Shown here in pieces: positions 53,285 to 62,151 of a stretch of DNA of 64,000 nt (the first letter of the stretch is position 1; every line of letters begins with the position of its first letter). The notes below the pieces were generated by a model. That model did not search any database and was not told where the DNA came from. It saw only the letters and a list, made by a program, of their open reading frames with translations. The translations under genes and the position numbers were made by a program. The stretch is taken from the NCBI GenBank assembly GCA_963827065.1, contig CAWGZM010000014.1:124001-188000 (forward strand). The letters are read 5' to 3'. The stretch comes from JACVRW01 sp963827065 (GTDB lineage Bacteria > Actinomycetota > Thermoleophilia > Solirubrobacterales > Thermoleophilaceae).

Positions 53285-54523
53285 GTGCTTCAGCCGGTTT
53301 CCGTAGGCAGCAAGAGCCTTGCCGACTACACGCACCTGGTCGGCAGGCCGCTCGTCCAGGAGATAAGGGACCTCGCCGAGGACCTGAAGGGCCTGCGCGT
53401 GCTGCACGTCTCCGCGACCGCGTTCGGAGGCGGCGTCTCCGAGATCCTCTACACGCTCGTCCCGCTGATGAACGACGCGGGCATCGACGCCGAGTGGCAG
53501 GTGATGCTCGGGCGCGAGGAGTTCTACAACGCCACCAAGCGACTCCACAACGCGCTGCAGGGCGCCCCGGACTCGCTCACGGACGATGAGTGGGAGGTCT
53601 ACTTCCGCTACAACGAGATGAACGCCGCCGAGATCACGAGCGGCTGGGACGTCATCATCGTCCACGACCCGCAGCCGGCCGGCATCCGGAGGCTCGTCCC
53701 GGACAAGTCGAAGACCTGGGTGTGGCGCTGCCACATCGACCTCTCGACGCCGAATCCCGAGGCGATCGAGCGCATCGTCCCGCTCGTCAGGGAGTACGAC
53801 GCATCCGTGTGGCACGTCCAGGCCTACGTTCCCGACGCCGTGGACGGCGCCACGCCGGGCGTCCACATCTGCCCGCCCGCGATCGACCCGCTCTCGCCCA
53901 AGAACATGGCGCTCTCGCCCGAGGACGCCGCGTTCGTGTGCGACCAGTTCGGCATCGACGTCGACCGGCCGCTGATGTGCCAGGTTTCGCGCTTCGATCC
54001 CTGGAAAGACCCCATCGGCGTGATCGACGCCTACCGTCTGGTGACTCAGGAGATGCCCGAGGTCCAGCTCGCCCTGATCGGCTCAATGGCGACGGACGAT
54101 CCCGAGGGCTGGGAGTTCTTCAACTCGACGATGGCGCACGCGGACGGTGATCCCGACATCCACATCCTCAACAACTTCAACAACGTCGGCGCGATCGAGG
54201 TCAACGCCTTCCAGTCGCAGGCGGACGTCGTCATCCAGAAGTCGACGCGCGAGGGCTTCGGGCTCACCGTCTCGGAGGCGCTCTGGAAGGGGCGGCCCTT
54301 CATCGGCGGGAACGTCGGAGGCATCCCACTCCAGGTTCAGGACGGCCAGACGGGCTTCCTCGTGTCCTCGCCCGACGAGTGCGCGGACCGCTCGCTGCGG
54401 ATCCTGCGAGAGCCCGACATGGGCAAGCAGCTGGGACGTCAGGGCAAGGAGCACGTCCGCGCCCACTTCCTGACACCTCGACTCCTGCGCGACTGGCTTA
54501 GGCTCTTCCGAGACCACCGATGA
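53285..54523 (+). CDS. treT: Trehalose synthase TreT (GT4 glycosyltransferase)
   Basis: 412 residues. Two Rossmann domains of GT-B type. RVLHVSATAFGGGVSEILYT and the acceptor-side TWVWRCHIDLSTPNPEA are highly characteristic of TreT/trehalose phosphorylase. The donor-side motif is STREGFGLTVSEALWKGRPF with the E-x7-E pair. It joins glucose from a nucleotide sugar to glucose to form trehalose, reversibly. GTG start; the end overlaps otsA as ATGA, so the two are coupled. Confidence 0.9.
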   Translation: MLQPVSVGSKSLADYTHLVGRPLVQEIRDLAEDLKGLRVLHVSATAFGGGVSEILYTLVPLMNDAGIDAEWQVMLGREEFYNATKRLHNALQGAPDSLTDDEWEVYFRYNEMNAAEITSGWDVIIVHDPQPAGIRRLVPDKSKTWVWRCHIDLSTPNPEAIERIVPLVREYDASVWHVQAYVPDAVDGATPGVHICPPAIDPLSPKNMALSPEDAAFVCDQFGIDVDRPLMCQVSRFDPWKDPIGVIDAYRLVTQEMPEVQLALIGSMATDDPEGWEFFNSTMAHADGDPDIHILNNFNNVGAIEVNAFQSQADVVIQKSTREGFGLTVSEALWKGRPFIGGNVGGIPLQVQDGQTGFLVSSPDECADRSLRILREPDMGKQLGRQGKEHVRAHFLTPRLLRDWLRLFRDHR

Positions 54524-55980
54524 CCGGAGAGACCCCGCTAGTTCTCGTGTCGAACCGCGGCCCGGCGACCTTCCAGGACGGACAGCCGAAGCGTGGCGGC
54601 GGCGGTCTGGTGACCGCGCTGCAGGGGCTCGTCCATCACCGCGACGCCGTCTGGGTGGCCTCGGCCATGACGGATGAGGACGCCGAGGTCTCGGAACAGC
54701 ACGGCGGCGCTTCGTTCGAGGTCGACCTGGACGGCAACAACTATCGGGTGAAGCTCGTGACGAGCGACCCGGAGGCGTACGACCGCTTCTACAACGTGGT
54801 GGCGAACCCGATGCTGTGGTTCATCCAGCACTACCTCTGGGACCTCTCGAACGCGCCCGACATCCGGCGCCACGAGGTCGTGGCCTACGAGCAGGGCTAC
54901 TGCACGGTCAACGAGGACCTCGCGCGGGCGGTGCTCGAGGAGGTCGAGGGCCACGACGACGCGGTGGTGATGCTCCACGACTACCACCTCTACGTCGCGC
55001 CCAAGTTCATCCGCCAGGAGCGCCCCGACCTGTTCCTCCACCACTTCGTCCACATCCCGTGGACCCAGCCGGACGCCTGGCGCGTACTCCCGGCCGACAT
55101 GCGCGAGGACATCTACGAGGGCATCCTGTCGAACGACATCATCGCCTTCCACACGCGCTCCTATCAGCGCAACTTCCTGCTCTGCTGCCGTGAGCTCTTC
55201 GACATGGACGTCGACGAGGACGCCGGCGTGGTGCACTTCGAGGGTCGCGACGTCTGGGTGCGCGCCTACCCCCTGCCGATCTCGGCGGAGAACTTCCACC
55301 GGACCGCGCAGCGCCCCGCGGTTCACCAGTACGAGCGCGAGATCCTGCGCCGCCGGCGCGAGCACCTGATCCTGCGTGTGGACCGTGCCGACCTGTCCAA
55401 GAACGTCCTGCGCGGCTTCACGGCCTTCGACCTCTTCCTCGAGCAGCACCCCGAGTTCAAGGAGCAGGTGACGTTCATCGCGCACCTGATCCCGTCGCGC
55501 CAGGACGTGCCCGAGTACGCCGAGTACCTCGAGCGGATCGAGGCGCTCGTGGCGGTGGTCAACCACCGGCACGGCACGACCGACTGGATGCCGATCGAGC
55601 TGCGCCTGCGCGAGAACCTCGAGGAGGCCATCTCGGCCTACAAGCACTACGACCTGCTGATGGTCAACGCGATGTTCGACGGGATGAACCTGATCGCGAA
55701 GGAAGGCCCGCTCGTCAACGAGCGCAATGGCGTGTCGCTCCTGAGCGAGAACACCGGCGCGCACGAGGAGCTCGCGGAGTTCGCGCTGTCGGTCAACCCG
55801 TTCGACGTCCAGGAGCAGGCCGACGCGATCCACCGGGCCCTGACGATGTCCGCCGAGGAGCGCTCGTGGCGCGCCCAGGGGCTCAAGCGGATCGTCACCG
55901 CGCGCGACCCCGGCGACTGGGTCGACGACCAGCTCGCCGACATCGACGCGAAGCGGCGTGGCCGGGCCCCCGTGGCCTGA
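54520..55980 (+). CDS. otsA: Trehalose-6-phosphate synthase (GT20)
   Basis: 486 residues. GT20 features: VLVSNRGPATF at the start, KRGGGGLVTALQGL, VVMLHDYHLYVAPKFIRQ, HHFVHIPWTQPDAWRVLP, and the C-terminal LLMVNAMFDGMNLIAKEGPL. It forms trehalose-6-phosphate from a nucleotide glucose and glucose-6-phosphate. No phosphatase gene (otsB) is in the window, so the phosphate must be removed by an enzyme encoded elsewhere. Overlaps treT by four bases and the next gene by 23. Confidence 0.9.
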   Translation: MTGETPLVLVSNRGPATFQDGQPKRGGGGLVTALQGLVHHRDAVWVASAMTDEDAEVSEQHGGASFEVDLDGNNYRVKLVTSDPEAYDRFYNVVANPMLWFIQHYLWDLSNAPDIRRHEVVAYEQGYCTVNEDLARAVLEEVEGHDDAVVMLHDYHLYVAPKFIRQERPDLFLHHFVHIPWTQPDAWRVLPADMREDIYEGILSNDIIAFHTRSYQRNFLLCCRELFDMDVDEDAGVVHFEGRDVWVRAYPLPISAENFHRTAQRPAVHQYEREILRRRREHLILRVDRADLSKNVLRGFTAFDLFLEQHPEFKEQVTFIAHLIPSRQDVPEYAEYLERIEALVAVVNHRHGTTDWMPIELRLRENLEEAISAYKHYDLLMVNAMFDGMNLIAKEGPLVNERNGVSLLSENTGAHEELAEFALSVNPFDVQEQADAIHRALTMSAEERSWRAQGLKRIVTARDPGDWVDDQLADIDAKRRGRAPVA

Positions 55981-56956
55981 GCCGGAGGACGCGCTGACAC
56001 GCGGGCTCCACATCGCGGCGATCGTCGCGGTCGCCACACTCGCCGGTGCCGGCCCCGTCCATGCGACGCCGCCCGCCGTCGCAGCCGGCCCGGTCGCCGG
56101 CGGCGCGCAGGCGTCGATCGCAGGCGAGGATGCCTGGACGCCCGAGCGCATGAGGCGCGCGGAGGCTAACGCCGCTCAGCGGCGCCCGAAGCGCAAGAGG
56201 CGCCGGCGGCACTGGACGAGGCTCAACCCGAGCGCGAAGCTCGTCACCACCGACCTGCCCGGCACACGCACGATCGGCCGGCTCTTCTCGAAGCGGCCCG
56301 ACGGGACCGATTGGGTGTGCTCGGCCACGCTCGTCGACAGCGCGAACCGCAGCGTCGTCTGGTCCGCAGGCCACTGCGTGCACAGCGGGCGCGGCGGTAC
56401 GGCGCACACGAACTTCGCGTTCGTACCGGCATTCCGGTCACAGGCGGCCGGCGGGCCGGCGCCATTCGGGCTCTGGCCCGCCACGCACTGGGGCGCGGCC
56501 ATCAGCTGGACGCTCGAGGGCGACGCGAGCCACTTCCGGCGGGACTTCGGCGGCGTCGTCCTGGCGAAGGATGGCCTCGGCCGCACGCTCACCGACGTCC
56601 TCGGGGCGGCTCAGCACATCGCGTTCGCCCGCAAGGCGCCGACCCGCATCGCGAGCTTCGGCTACCCGGCCGCGCCGCCCTTCAACGGCGAGTCGCTCTA
56701 CCTGTGCGGGCCGAACCGCCTTGGGCGCACGGGGCGGGTCGGAGGGTCGGGCGCGAACCCGATGGGCATCTCGTGCAGTCAGACGGCCGGGACGAGTGGC
56801 GGTCCCTGGCTGCGCGATCGCGACCGCGCGACCGGCATCGGCACTGTCGTGAGCGTGACGAGCGTGAAGGCGTTCGGGCTCTCGCGCCTGTACGGGCCGG
56901 TGCAGAACGCCGTGGCACGGCAGGTGCACGGGGTGCTCAGCAACATCCCGAACTGA
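55958..56956 (+). CDS. Secreted trypsin-like serine protease
   Basis: 332 residues. A signal peptide (LHIAAIVAVATLAGAGPVHA) begins about residue 17. A basic propeptide-like segment (RRPKRKRRRRHWTRL) follows. The chymotrypsin fold has the catalytic His in VVWSAGHCVHSG, a candidate Asp in RRDFGGVVLAKDG, and Ser in CSQTAGTSGGPWLRD. GTG 55958 overlaps otsA; a shorter start inside the signal region cannot be excluded. Confidence 0.82.
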   Translation: MAGPPWPEPEDALTRGLHIAAIVAVATLAGAGPVHATPPAVAAGPVAGGAQASIAGEDAWTPERMRRAEANAAQRRPKRKRRRRHWTRLNPSAKLVTTDLPGTRTIGRLFSKRPDGTDWVCSATLVDSANRSVVWSAGHCVHSGRGGTAHTNFAFVPAFRSQAAGGPAPFGLWPATHWGAAISWTLEGDASHFRRDFGGVVLAKDGLGRTLTDVLGAAQHIAFARKAPTRIASFGYPAAPPFNGESLYLCGPNRLGRTGRVGGSGANPMGISCSQTAGTSGGPWLRDRDRATGIGTVVSVTSVKAFGLSRLYGPVQNAVARQVHGVLSNIPN

Positions 56957-56962
56957 GCCGGG

Positions 56963-57997
56963 TCAGGAGACGCGCACGAGCAGCTTGCCCATATTGCCGC
57001 CGCTGAAGAGCTGGCCGAGCGCCGCCGGGGCGACGTCCAGGCCGCCCTCGACGATCGTCTCGTCGTAGTGGAGCCGTCCCTCGCCCAGGAGGCCGGCGAG
57101 GTACCCGATCGCCTCTTCGTAGCGGTCGGCATGGTCGAGGACGAGGAAGCCCTGGATCGTCGCCCGCTGCATGATCAGCTGGCTGATGTTGCGAAGGCCC
57201 GGACCTTCGTCTCCGTTTCCCGAGCTGTTGTACTCGGCGATCATCCCGCAGAGGGCGATGCGGGCGCCGATGTTCAGCCTCATGAGCACGTGGTCCATGA
57301 TCGGTCCGCCGACGTTCTCGAAGTCGACGTCGATGCCGTCCGGGGTGGCGGCGTCCAGGCGCTGGCGCCAATCGGGGGCGTGGTGGTCGATGCAGACGTC
57401 GAAGCCGAGCACCTCGACTGCATGGGCGCACTTCTCCGGCCCGCCTGCGATGCCGACCACGTACGCCCCCCGCGCCTTGGCGATCTGCCCGGCGATCGAG
57501 CCCACGGCACCGCACGCCGCTGAGATCACGATCGTCTCTCCCTCCCTGAGACCCGAGTTGTCGATGCCCAGGAAGGCGGTGATGCCGGTGTGCCCGAGGG
57601 CGCCGAGGAAGACCGAGTCGGGTGCCGGCAGCGGGTCGGGCAGGACCGTCAGGGGGGCTTCGAGGAGGGAGTCGTCGGCGAGGACGAGCTCCTGCCAGCC
57701 GACGAAGCCGCTCACCGTGGCGCCGACCGGCATGTCGTCGCGGCTCGATTCGATCACCTCGCCGAGCCCCAGGCCGCGCATGACCGCCCCGATCGGGACC
57801 GGCGGCATGTAGGCGCGCATGTCGCTCATCCAGATCCGGTTTGTCGGATCGAGCGAGAGCAGCTTCGTGCGCACGAGCGCCTGCCCCTGCTCCAGATCCG
57901 GCATCGGCTCCTCCACCAGCTCCAGATCGCCGTCGGCGAGCTCGCCCTCCGGCCGCCGGCGAAGGCGAAAGACGCGGTTGGCATGGCTTTCGGACAT
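56963..57997 (-). CDS. NADP-dependent oxidoreductase, CurA/leukotriene B4 dehydrogenase-like MDR family
   Basis: 344 residues. The MDR fold lacks the zinc-binding residues. TKLLSLDPTNRIWMSDMRAY, the Rossmann motif SAACGAVGSIAGQIAKARGA, and the substrate-side FENVGGPIMDHVLMRLN are typical. These enzymes reduce alpha,beta-double bonds of ketones or enals with NADPH. The inner ATG 57997 was chosen because GGGAG lies six bases upstream of it; ATG 58003 has no spacing. It converges on the secreted protease. Confidence 0.9.
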   Translation of the reverse strand: MSESHANRVFRLRRRPEGELADGDLELVEEPMPDLEQGQALVRTKLLSLDPTNRIWMSDMRAYMPPVPIGAVMRGLGLGEVIESSRDDMPVGATVSGFVGWQELVLADDSLLEAPLTVLPDPLPAPDSVFLGALGHTGITAFLGIDNSGLREGETIVISAACGAVGSIAGQIAKARGAYVVGIAGGPEKCAHAVEVLGFDVCIDHHAPDWRQRLDAATPDGIDVDFENVGGPIMDHVLMRLNIGARIALCGMIAEYNSSGNGDEGPGLRNISQLIMQRATIQGFLVLDHADRYEEAIGYLAGLLGEGRLHYDETIVEGGLDVAPAALGQLFSGGNMGKLLVRVS

Positions 57998-58131
57998 CTG
58001 CATCTCCCGTTCTGATCGGACCTCGGGCCGCGAGGCTCCCGTACAACCTCTCACCTCCGGCGGGACCGGGCGAAGGGAGGCTTGTCCGAATCGACAAGCC
58101 CATCGGAGACACGGCGGCGGACCGGTCGTGC

Positions 58132-58665
58132 CTAGGGGGCGAACTCGCCGGCCGGCGGGGGCGACGCCGGAGCAGGCGCACGCGGCAGCGGACTGGGCGG
58201 CTGGGGGTTGGGCCCAGGCGACACGGGCGCCGGCTGCGGCGCGGCCGGCGGTGCCGGCCGTAGCGGTGCCGGCTCGGCGGGGCGCGGCTCGTGTGCGTCT
58301 CGCCTGCGTGAGCGGCTTCGCTCGGCGGCGCCCTCCCGGCGTGCCCGCATCCTCCGCGCGCGATGCGGTGGTTCTGATCTCCGCGACCTCCGCGGTCGCC
58401 GGGCGTCCGCTTCCGGGGGCTCGGCGGGCTGTCGGCGCGCGGCGGGCGCCTTGCTGCGCTCCCGCCGACCGGCTGACTCCGGCTCCTCCTCGACCGGTCG
58501 CTCCGTCCCCACCCCAGGCACCGCCCCCGGCCGATTCGCCCCGCAGCCGCGGATCGTGCTCACGGCGAGGAAACCGGCGGCGAGCAGGGCCATCAGCCGT
58601 CCCACGTTGCCCCAGCGCACCCGGCGCAGCAGCGCCGGGAGGCCGCCCGCTCGCCGCCGGTCCAT
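58132..58665 (-). CDS. Pro/Arg-rich membrane-anchored hypothetical protein
   Basis: Not recognised. About 177 residues. WGNVGRLMALLAAGFLAVST is one membrane anchor. The rest is low-complexity, first Arg/Glu-rich (PRRSRRSEPPHRARRMRARR), then Pro/Ala-rich (SPGPNPQPPSPLPRAPAPAS). ATG 58665 puts the helix near the N-terminus. It is divergent from rpsF across 75 bases. Composition makes database matching weak. Confidence 0.6.
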   Translation of the reverse strand: MDRRRAGGLPALLRRVRWGNVGRLMALLAAGFLAVSTIRGCGANRPGAVPGVGTERPVEEEPESAGRRERSKAPAARRQPAEPPEADARRPRRSRRSEPPHRARRMRARREGAAERSRSRRRDAHEPRPAEPAPLRPAPPAAPQPAPVSPGPNPQPPSPLPRAPAPASPPPAGEFAP

Positions 58666-58740
58666 ACCCCGCCTAAGCGCCGCCGCGCCCGGCTTCGCCC
58701 CGGGTTGTCCCAATCGCCACTGCTATCGTGGCCCGCTCGA

Positions 58741-59199
58741 ATGACCGGTTTCTACGACCTCATGCTGCTCGTCGACCCGAACGCCCCGGAGGAGCGGCGC
58801 ACCGCCGCGATCAACGAGGCGGAGTCGCTGATCGGCTCTGGCGGCACGCTCGCCGGCAGCTACGACTGGGGCCAGCGCCGCATGGCGTACGAGATCGACC
58901 ACCGCCCCGAGGCCGAGTACCGGCTCTACCAGTTCGAGGGTGACAACCAGCTGCTCGAGCGGCTGAACCAGCGCCTGCGGATCTCTGACGGCGTGCTGCG
59001 CTTCCGCATCATCAAGGCGAAGCCGGGGCAGCCGGTCCCGCCGCCGCCCGACCACCAGGCCGTCCGCCGCCGCGACGATCGCGAGCCGCAGGACACCAAG
59101 GTCGCCGCTCGGGCCGCCGCGGACGCTCCCCCGCCCGGCCAGGAACCGCCGCCGGCGGAAGGCGAGCCGGTCGCCGACGCCGCCCCCAGCGACGCCTGA
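58741..59199 (+). CDS. rpsF: 30S ribosomal protein S6
   Basis: 152 residues. FYDLMLLVDPNAPEERRTAA and YDWGQRRMAYEIDHRPEAEY with LYQFEGDNQLLERLNQRLRI are canonical S6. A Pro/Ala-rich tail of about 55 residues is longer than in most bacteria. First gene of the S6-SSB-S18-L9 block. A hairpin lies in the 150-base gap to ssb. Confidence 0.95.
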   Translation: MTGFYDLMLLVDPNAPEERRTAAINEAESLIGSGGTLAGSYDWGQRRMAYEIDHRPEAEYRLYQFEGDNQLLERLNQRLRISDGVLRFRIIKAKPGQPVPPPPDHQAVRRRDDREPQDTKVAARAAADAPPPGQEPPPAEGEPVADAAPSDA

Positions 59200-59214
59200 C
59201 ACCTCTTCCGTAAC

Positions 59215-59232
59215 GGCTTCGCCAAAGAAGCC
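59215..59232 (+). terminator. Possible weak terminator or attenuator after rpsF
   Basis: GGCTTC-GCCAAA-GAAGCC forms a six-base-pair hairpin 16 bases after rpsF. There is no T run, so it may be an attenuator or mRNA-end stabiliser. Confidence 0.35.
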
Positions 59233-59349
59233 GCACTCAACGGCTAATTCCTGTCAGACAGCGTCAAGCGCTCCGACTCCATTTGTACCCTCGTCGGACA
59301 GCCCAATCAGCCGTCCTTGTTTCGAAGCAGGACAGGAGGAAGTCGCCTC

Positions 59350-59805
59350 ATGGCCGGAGTGAACATCAACAGAGTCGTGCTCACCGGGAACCTCACCCGC
59401 GACCCGGAGCTGCGCACGACATCGGGTGGCACGTCGGTGTGCAGCCTGCGCATCGCCGTCAACACCCGTCGCAAGGACGGTTCCACCGGTGAGTGGACCG
59501 AGAAGCCCAACTATTTCGACGTCACGGTGTGGGGCGTCCAGGGCGAGAACTGCGCCCAATACCTCTCGAAGGGACGCCCGGTCGCGGTCGACGGCCGGCT
59601 CGAGTGGCGCGAGTGGCAGGACAATCAGGGCAACAAGCGCCAGTCGGTAGATATCATTGCCGACTCTGTTCAGTTCCTCGGCTCCCGTGAGGGCGGCGAG
59701 AATGGCGGTAGGTTCACGCCGCAGAGCGACGTTCCGGCTGACACAGCGGACTTCGCTCAGGCGCCTGTGGCCGCCGGGGGATCGGACGACGACATTCCGT
59801 TCTGA
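59350..59805 (+). CDS. ssb: Single-stranded DNA-binding protein
   Basis: 151 residues. OB fold: NRVVLTGNLTRDPELRTTSG, NYFDVTVWGVQGENCAQYLS and DGRLEWREWQDNQGNKRQSV. The acidic tip DDDIPF at the C-terminus binds partner proteins. It has a strong AGGAGGAA site upstream. Confidence 0.96.
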   Translation: MAGVNINRVVLTGNLTRDPELRTTSGGTSVCSLRIAVNTRRKDGSTGEWTEKPNYFDVTVWGVQGENCAQYLSKGRPVAVDGRLEWREWQDNQGNKRQSVDIIADSVQFLGSREGGENGGRFTPQSDVPADTADFAQAPVAAGGSDDDIPF

Positions 59806-59837
59806 CCCCGAAGTAGCGAGTACGCAGGAGCAAACTG

Positions 59838-60128
59838 GTGGCCAAGCAGCGTGGAGGAACAGGCACCGCGACACGCGACCGTCGTCGCGGCGGCCGCGGC
59901 AAGGGCGCGCCGGGAGGGCCGCGCCGCAAGTCCTGCCCGTTCTGCAAGGAGAAGGTCGACGTTGTCGACTACAAGGACCTCGCAGCACTGCGCCGCGCGA
60001 TCAGCGACAAGGGCAAGATCCGCTCTTCGCGCGTGACCGGCGCCTGCCGCCGCCACCAGTCCCAGCTCGCCACCGCGGTCAAGCGGGCCCGCGAGCTGGG
60101 ATTGCTCCCGTACGTAGCCGACCGGTGA
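59838..60128 (+). CDS. rpsR: 30S ribosomal protein S18
   Basis: 96 residues. A basic, Gly-rich N-terminus is followed by RRKSCPFCKEKVDVVDYKDL, with a CxxC that marks the zinc-type form of S18, and RSSRVTGACRRHQSQLATAV. GTG start with AGGAG six bases upstream. Confidence 0.96.
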   Translation: MAKQRGGTGTATRDRRRGGRGKGAPGGPRRKSCPFCKEKVDVVDYKDLAALRRAISDKGKIRSSRVTGACRRHQSQLATAVKRARELGLLPYVADR

Positions 60129-60170
60129 TGGCGGCGAAGTCAGCGCCGGTCGCGTAAGGACGGAAGCACC

Positions 60171-60623
60171 ATGGCTCAGGCAATCCTCCTCAAGGACACG
60201 GAGACCCTCGGCGAGCGCGGTGACGTCATCGACGTCTCGCCCGGCTACCTCCGCAACTTCCTCGTCCCCCGCAAGATCGCGCAGCCGGCCACGCCGGCGG
60301 CGATCGCCGAGTCGCAGCGGCGCCGCGAGGCGGCCGAGCGCGCGGTGGCCGAGGCGGCCCAGAAGGCCGAGGAGACTGCCGCGCTCCTGCGCAAGACCGT
60401 GCTCACGATCTCCCATCAGGCAGGTGACGACGGCCGTCTGTTCGGCTCCGTCACCTCGCAGGAGATCGTCGACGCGATCCGGCAGGCCCGCGGCGTCCGC
60501 CTGGACAAGCGCCGCGTGGCGCTCGAGGAGCCCATCAAGACCACGGGCACCCACATGGTCACCGTCGAGGTCGCGGACGGTGTGACGACGGAGATCAAGA
60601 CCATCGTCACCCCTCAGGCATAG
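60171..60623 (+). CDS. rplI: 50S ribosomal protein L9
   Basis: 150 residues. QAILLKDTETLGERGDVIDV and GYLRNFLVPRKIAQPAT in the N-domain, a long connecting helix, and the C-domain IVDAIRQARGVRLDKRRVAL. The 3' end of the gene enters a 122-bp imperfect palindrome. Confidence 0.96.
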   Translation: MAQAILLKDTETLGERGDVIDVSPGYLRNFLVPRKIAQPATPAAIAESQRRREAAERAVAEAAQKAEETAALLRKTVLTISHQAGDDGRLFGSVTSQEIVDAIRQARGVRLDKRRVALEEPIKTTGTHMVTVEVADGVTTEIKTIVTPQA

Positions 60624-60740
60624 CTTCTCAGTGACGCTGCGGGGCATCGCCTGCCTGCGTCATCGGGGTTCGGCGTGCTGAGCACGCCTTCACCCCTGCT
60701 TCCTTGGCAGGCTGGCCCCTCGCGCCCTGAGAAGCTATGC
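60619..60740. repeat. 122-bp imperfect palindrome between rplI and dnaB
   Basis: Outer arms GCATAGCTTCTCAG (60619-60632) and CTGAGAAGCTATGC (60727-60740) match perfectly. Inner pairs (GGGGC...GCCTGCC with GGCAGGC...GCCCC) continue the stem, and the tip has GGCGTGCTGAGCACGCC flanked by GGGGT and ACCCC. Folded, this is one long hairpin covering the whole spacer. It could be a bidirectional terminator/attenuator or a MITE-like insertion. The rplI stop lies in the left arm. Confidence 0.8.
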
Positions 60741-60747
60741 GGCGGTT

Positions 60748-62151
60748 ATGGCAGTCTCGGTTCCGGCTGAGGCCGCCTCCAACGGCGTCCCTCCTCACAA
60801 CGAGGAGGCCGAGGCCTCGGTCCTTGGGGCGATCCTGCTCACCGAGCAGGCCCTCGACGGCGTGCTGCTCGAGGTCGGGCTGCGCGCCGTGGACTTCTAC
60901 AGGCCGCGCCATCAGCTGATCTTCGCCGCGATGATCCGCCTCAAGGAGAAGGCGGAGCCGGAGGCGGTTGACGCCCTCACCGTGGCCGAGGAGCTGCGGC
61001 GGGGCGGCGACCTGGAGAAGGCGGGGGGCGAGCCGTACGTCAACTCGCTGCCGACGGTCGTGCCGGCGCTCGGCGCCGTGCTCGACTACGCGCGGATCGT
61101 CAAGGAGCACGCTCTGCTGCGGAGCATCCTGTCGACCACGCGGCAGATCCAGGACGACGTGATCGCCCACCGCGGCGACGCGCGCGAGCTGATCGAGCGG
61201 GCGGAGTCGATCCTCTTCAAGATCGGACACGACGGCGGGATGTCCGAGATGAAGACGATCGAGGCCGTCCTGCACGACGAGATCGACAAGCTCGAGGAGC
61301 TGTCGAGGAGCGACGTCGGCCTCACGGGCACCCCGAGCGGCTTCCAGGACATCGACGACCTGACCGGCGGCTTCCAGCCCGGCAACCTGATCGTGCTGGC
61401 GGCCCGGCCGTCGATGGGAAAGTCGACCCTTGCCACCAACATCGCCGAGAACGCCGCCATCGAGCACGGCCGCTCCGTCGCGTTGTTCTCGCTCGAGATG
61501 TCGGAGACGGAGCTCGCGCATCGCTTCATCGCGTCGCAGGCCAAGGTGTCGAGCGACGAGCTGCGCAAGGGCCGCGTCAAGGCGGACCGCTGGCCGAAGG
61601 TCCTGCGGGCCGTCGAGAAGCTCGCCCGCGCGCCGATCTACATCGACGACTCGAGCGACATCAGCGTGCTCGAGATGCGCGCCAAGGCGCGCCGCCTGCA
61701 CGCCCGCAGCGACAACGGGCTCGGGCTTCTGATCGTCGACTACCTGCAGCTGATCCGCCCGGACGGGCGGGCCGACAGCCGAGTCGAGCAGGTGGGCCAG
61801 ATCAGCCGCGGGTTGAAGATCCTCGCGCGCGAGCTGGAGATCCCCGTGATCGCGGTATCGCAGCTGTCGCGTGCCGTCGAATCGCGCAACCCGCCGATCC
61901 CGATGCTGTCGGATCTGCGCGAGTCGGGCCAGGTCGAGCAGGACTCGGACGTCGTGATGTTCGTCTTCCGCGACGAGTACTACAACCGCGAGTCGGAGCG
62001 GCTCGGCGAGGCGGACGTGATCTTCGCCAAGCACCGCAACGGGCCGATCGGTGAGGTCACGCTCACATTCCAGCCGCGCTATCCGCGCTTCAGCAGCATG
62101 TACCGCGAGCGCGGGGTCGAGCCGCCGCCGTCGCGGCCGGGTGAGGAGTGA
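60748..62151 (+). CDS. dnaB: Replicative DNA helicase DnaB
   Basis: 467 residues. N-domain: PPHNEEAEASVLGAILLTEQ and a primase-binding helical hairpin. RecA-like domain: Walker A in AARPSMGKSTLATNIAEN, SLEMSETELAHRFIASQAKV, Walker B in LLIVDYLQLIRP, and SQLSRAVESRNP...MLSDLRESGQVEQD with FVFRDEYYN. No intein in the usual sites. The hexamer opens the fork. Its leader carries the palindrome; the next gene overlaps its stop. Confidence 0.97.
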   Translation: MAVSVPAEAASNGVPPHNEEAEASVLGAILLTEQALDGVLLEVGLRAVDFYRPRHQLIFAAMIRLKEKAEPEAVDALTVAEELRRGGDLEKAGGEPYVNSLPTVVPALGAVLDYARIVKEHALLRSILSTTRQIQDDVIAHRGDARELIERAESILFKIGHDGGMSEMKTIEAVLHDEIDKLEELSRSDVGLTGTPSGFQDIDDLTGGFQPGNLIVLAARPSMGKSTLATNIAENAAIEHGRSVALFSLEMSETELAHRFIASQAKVSSDELRKGRVKADRWPKVLRAVEKLARAPIYIDDSSDISVLEMRAKARRLHARSDNGLGLLIVDYLQLIRPDGRADSRVEQVGQISRGLKILARELEIPVIAVSQLSRAVESRNPPIPMLSDLRESGQVEQDSDVVMFVFRDEYYNRESERLGEADVIFAKHRNGPIGEVTLTFQPRYPRFSSMYRERGVEPPPSRPGEE

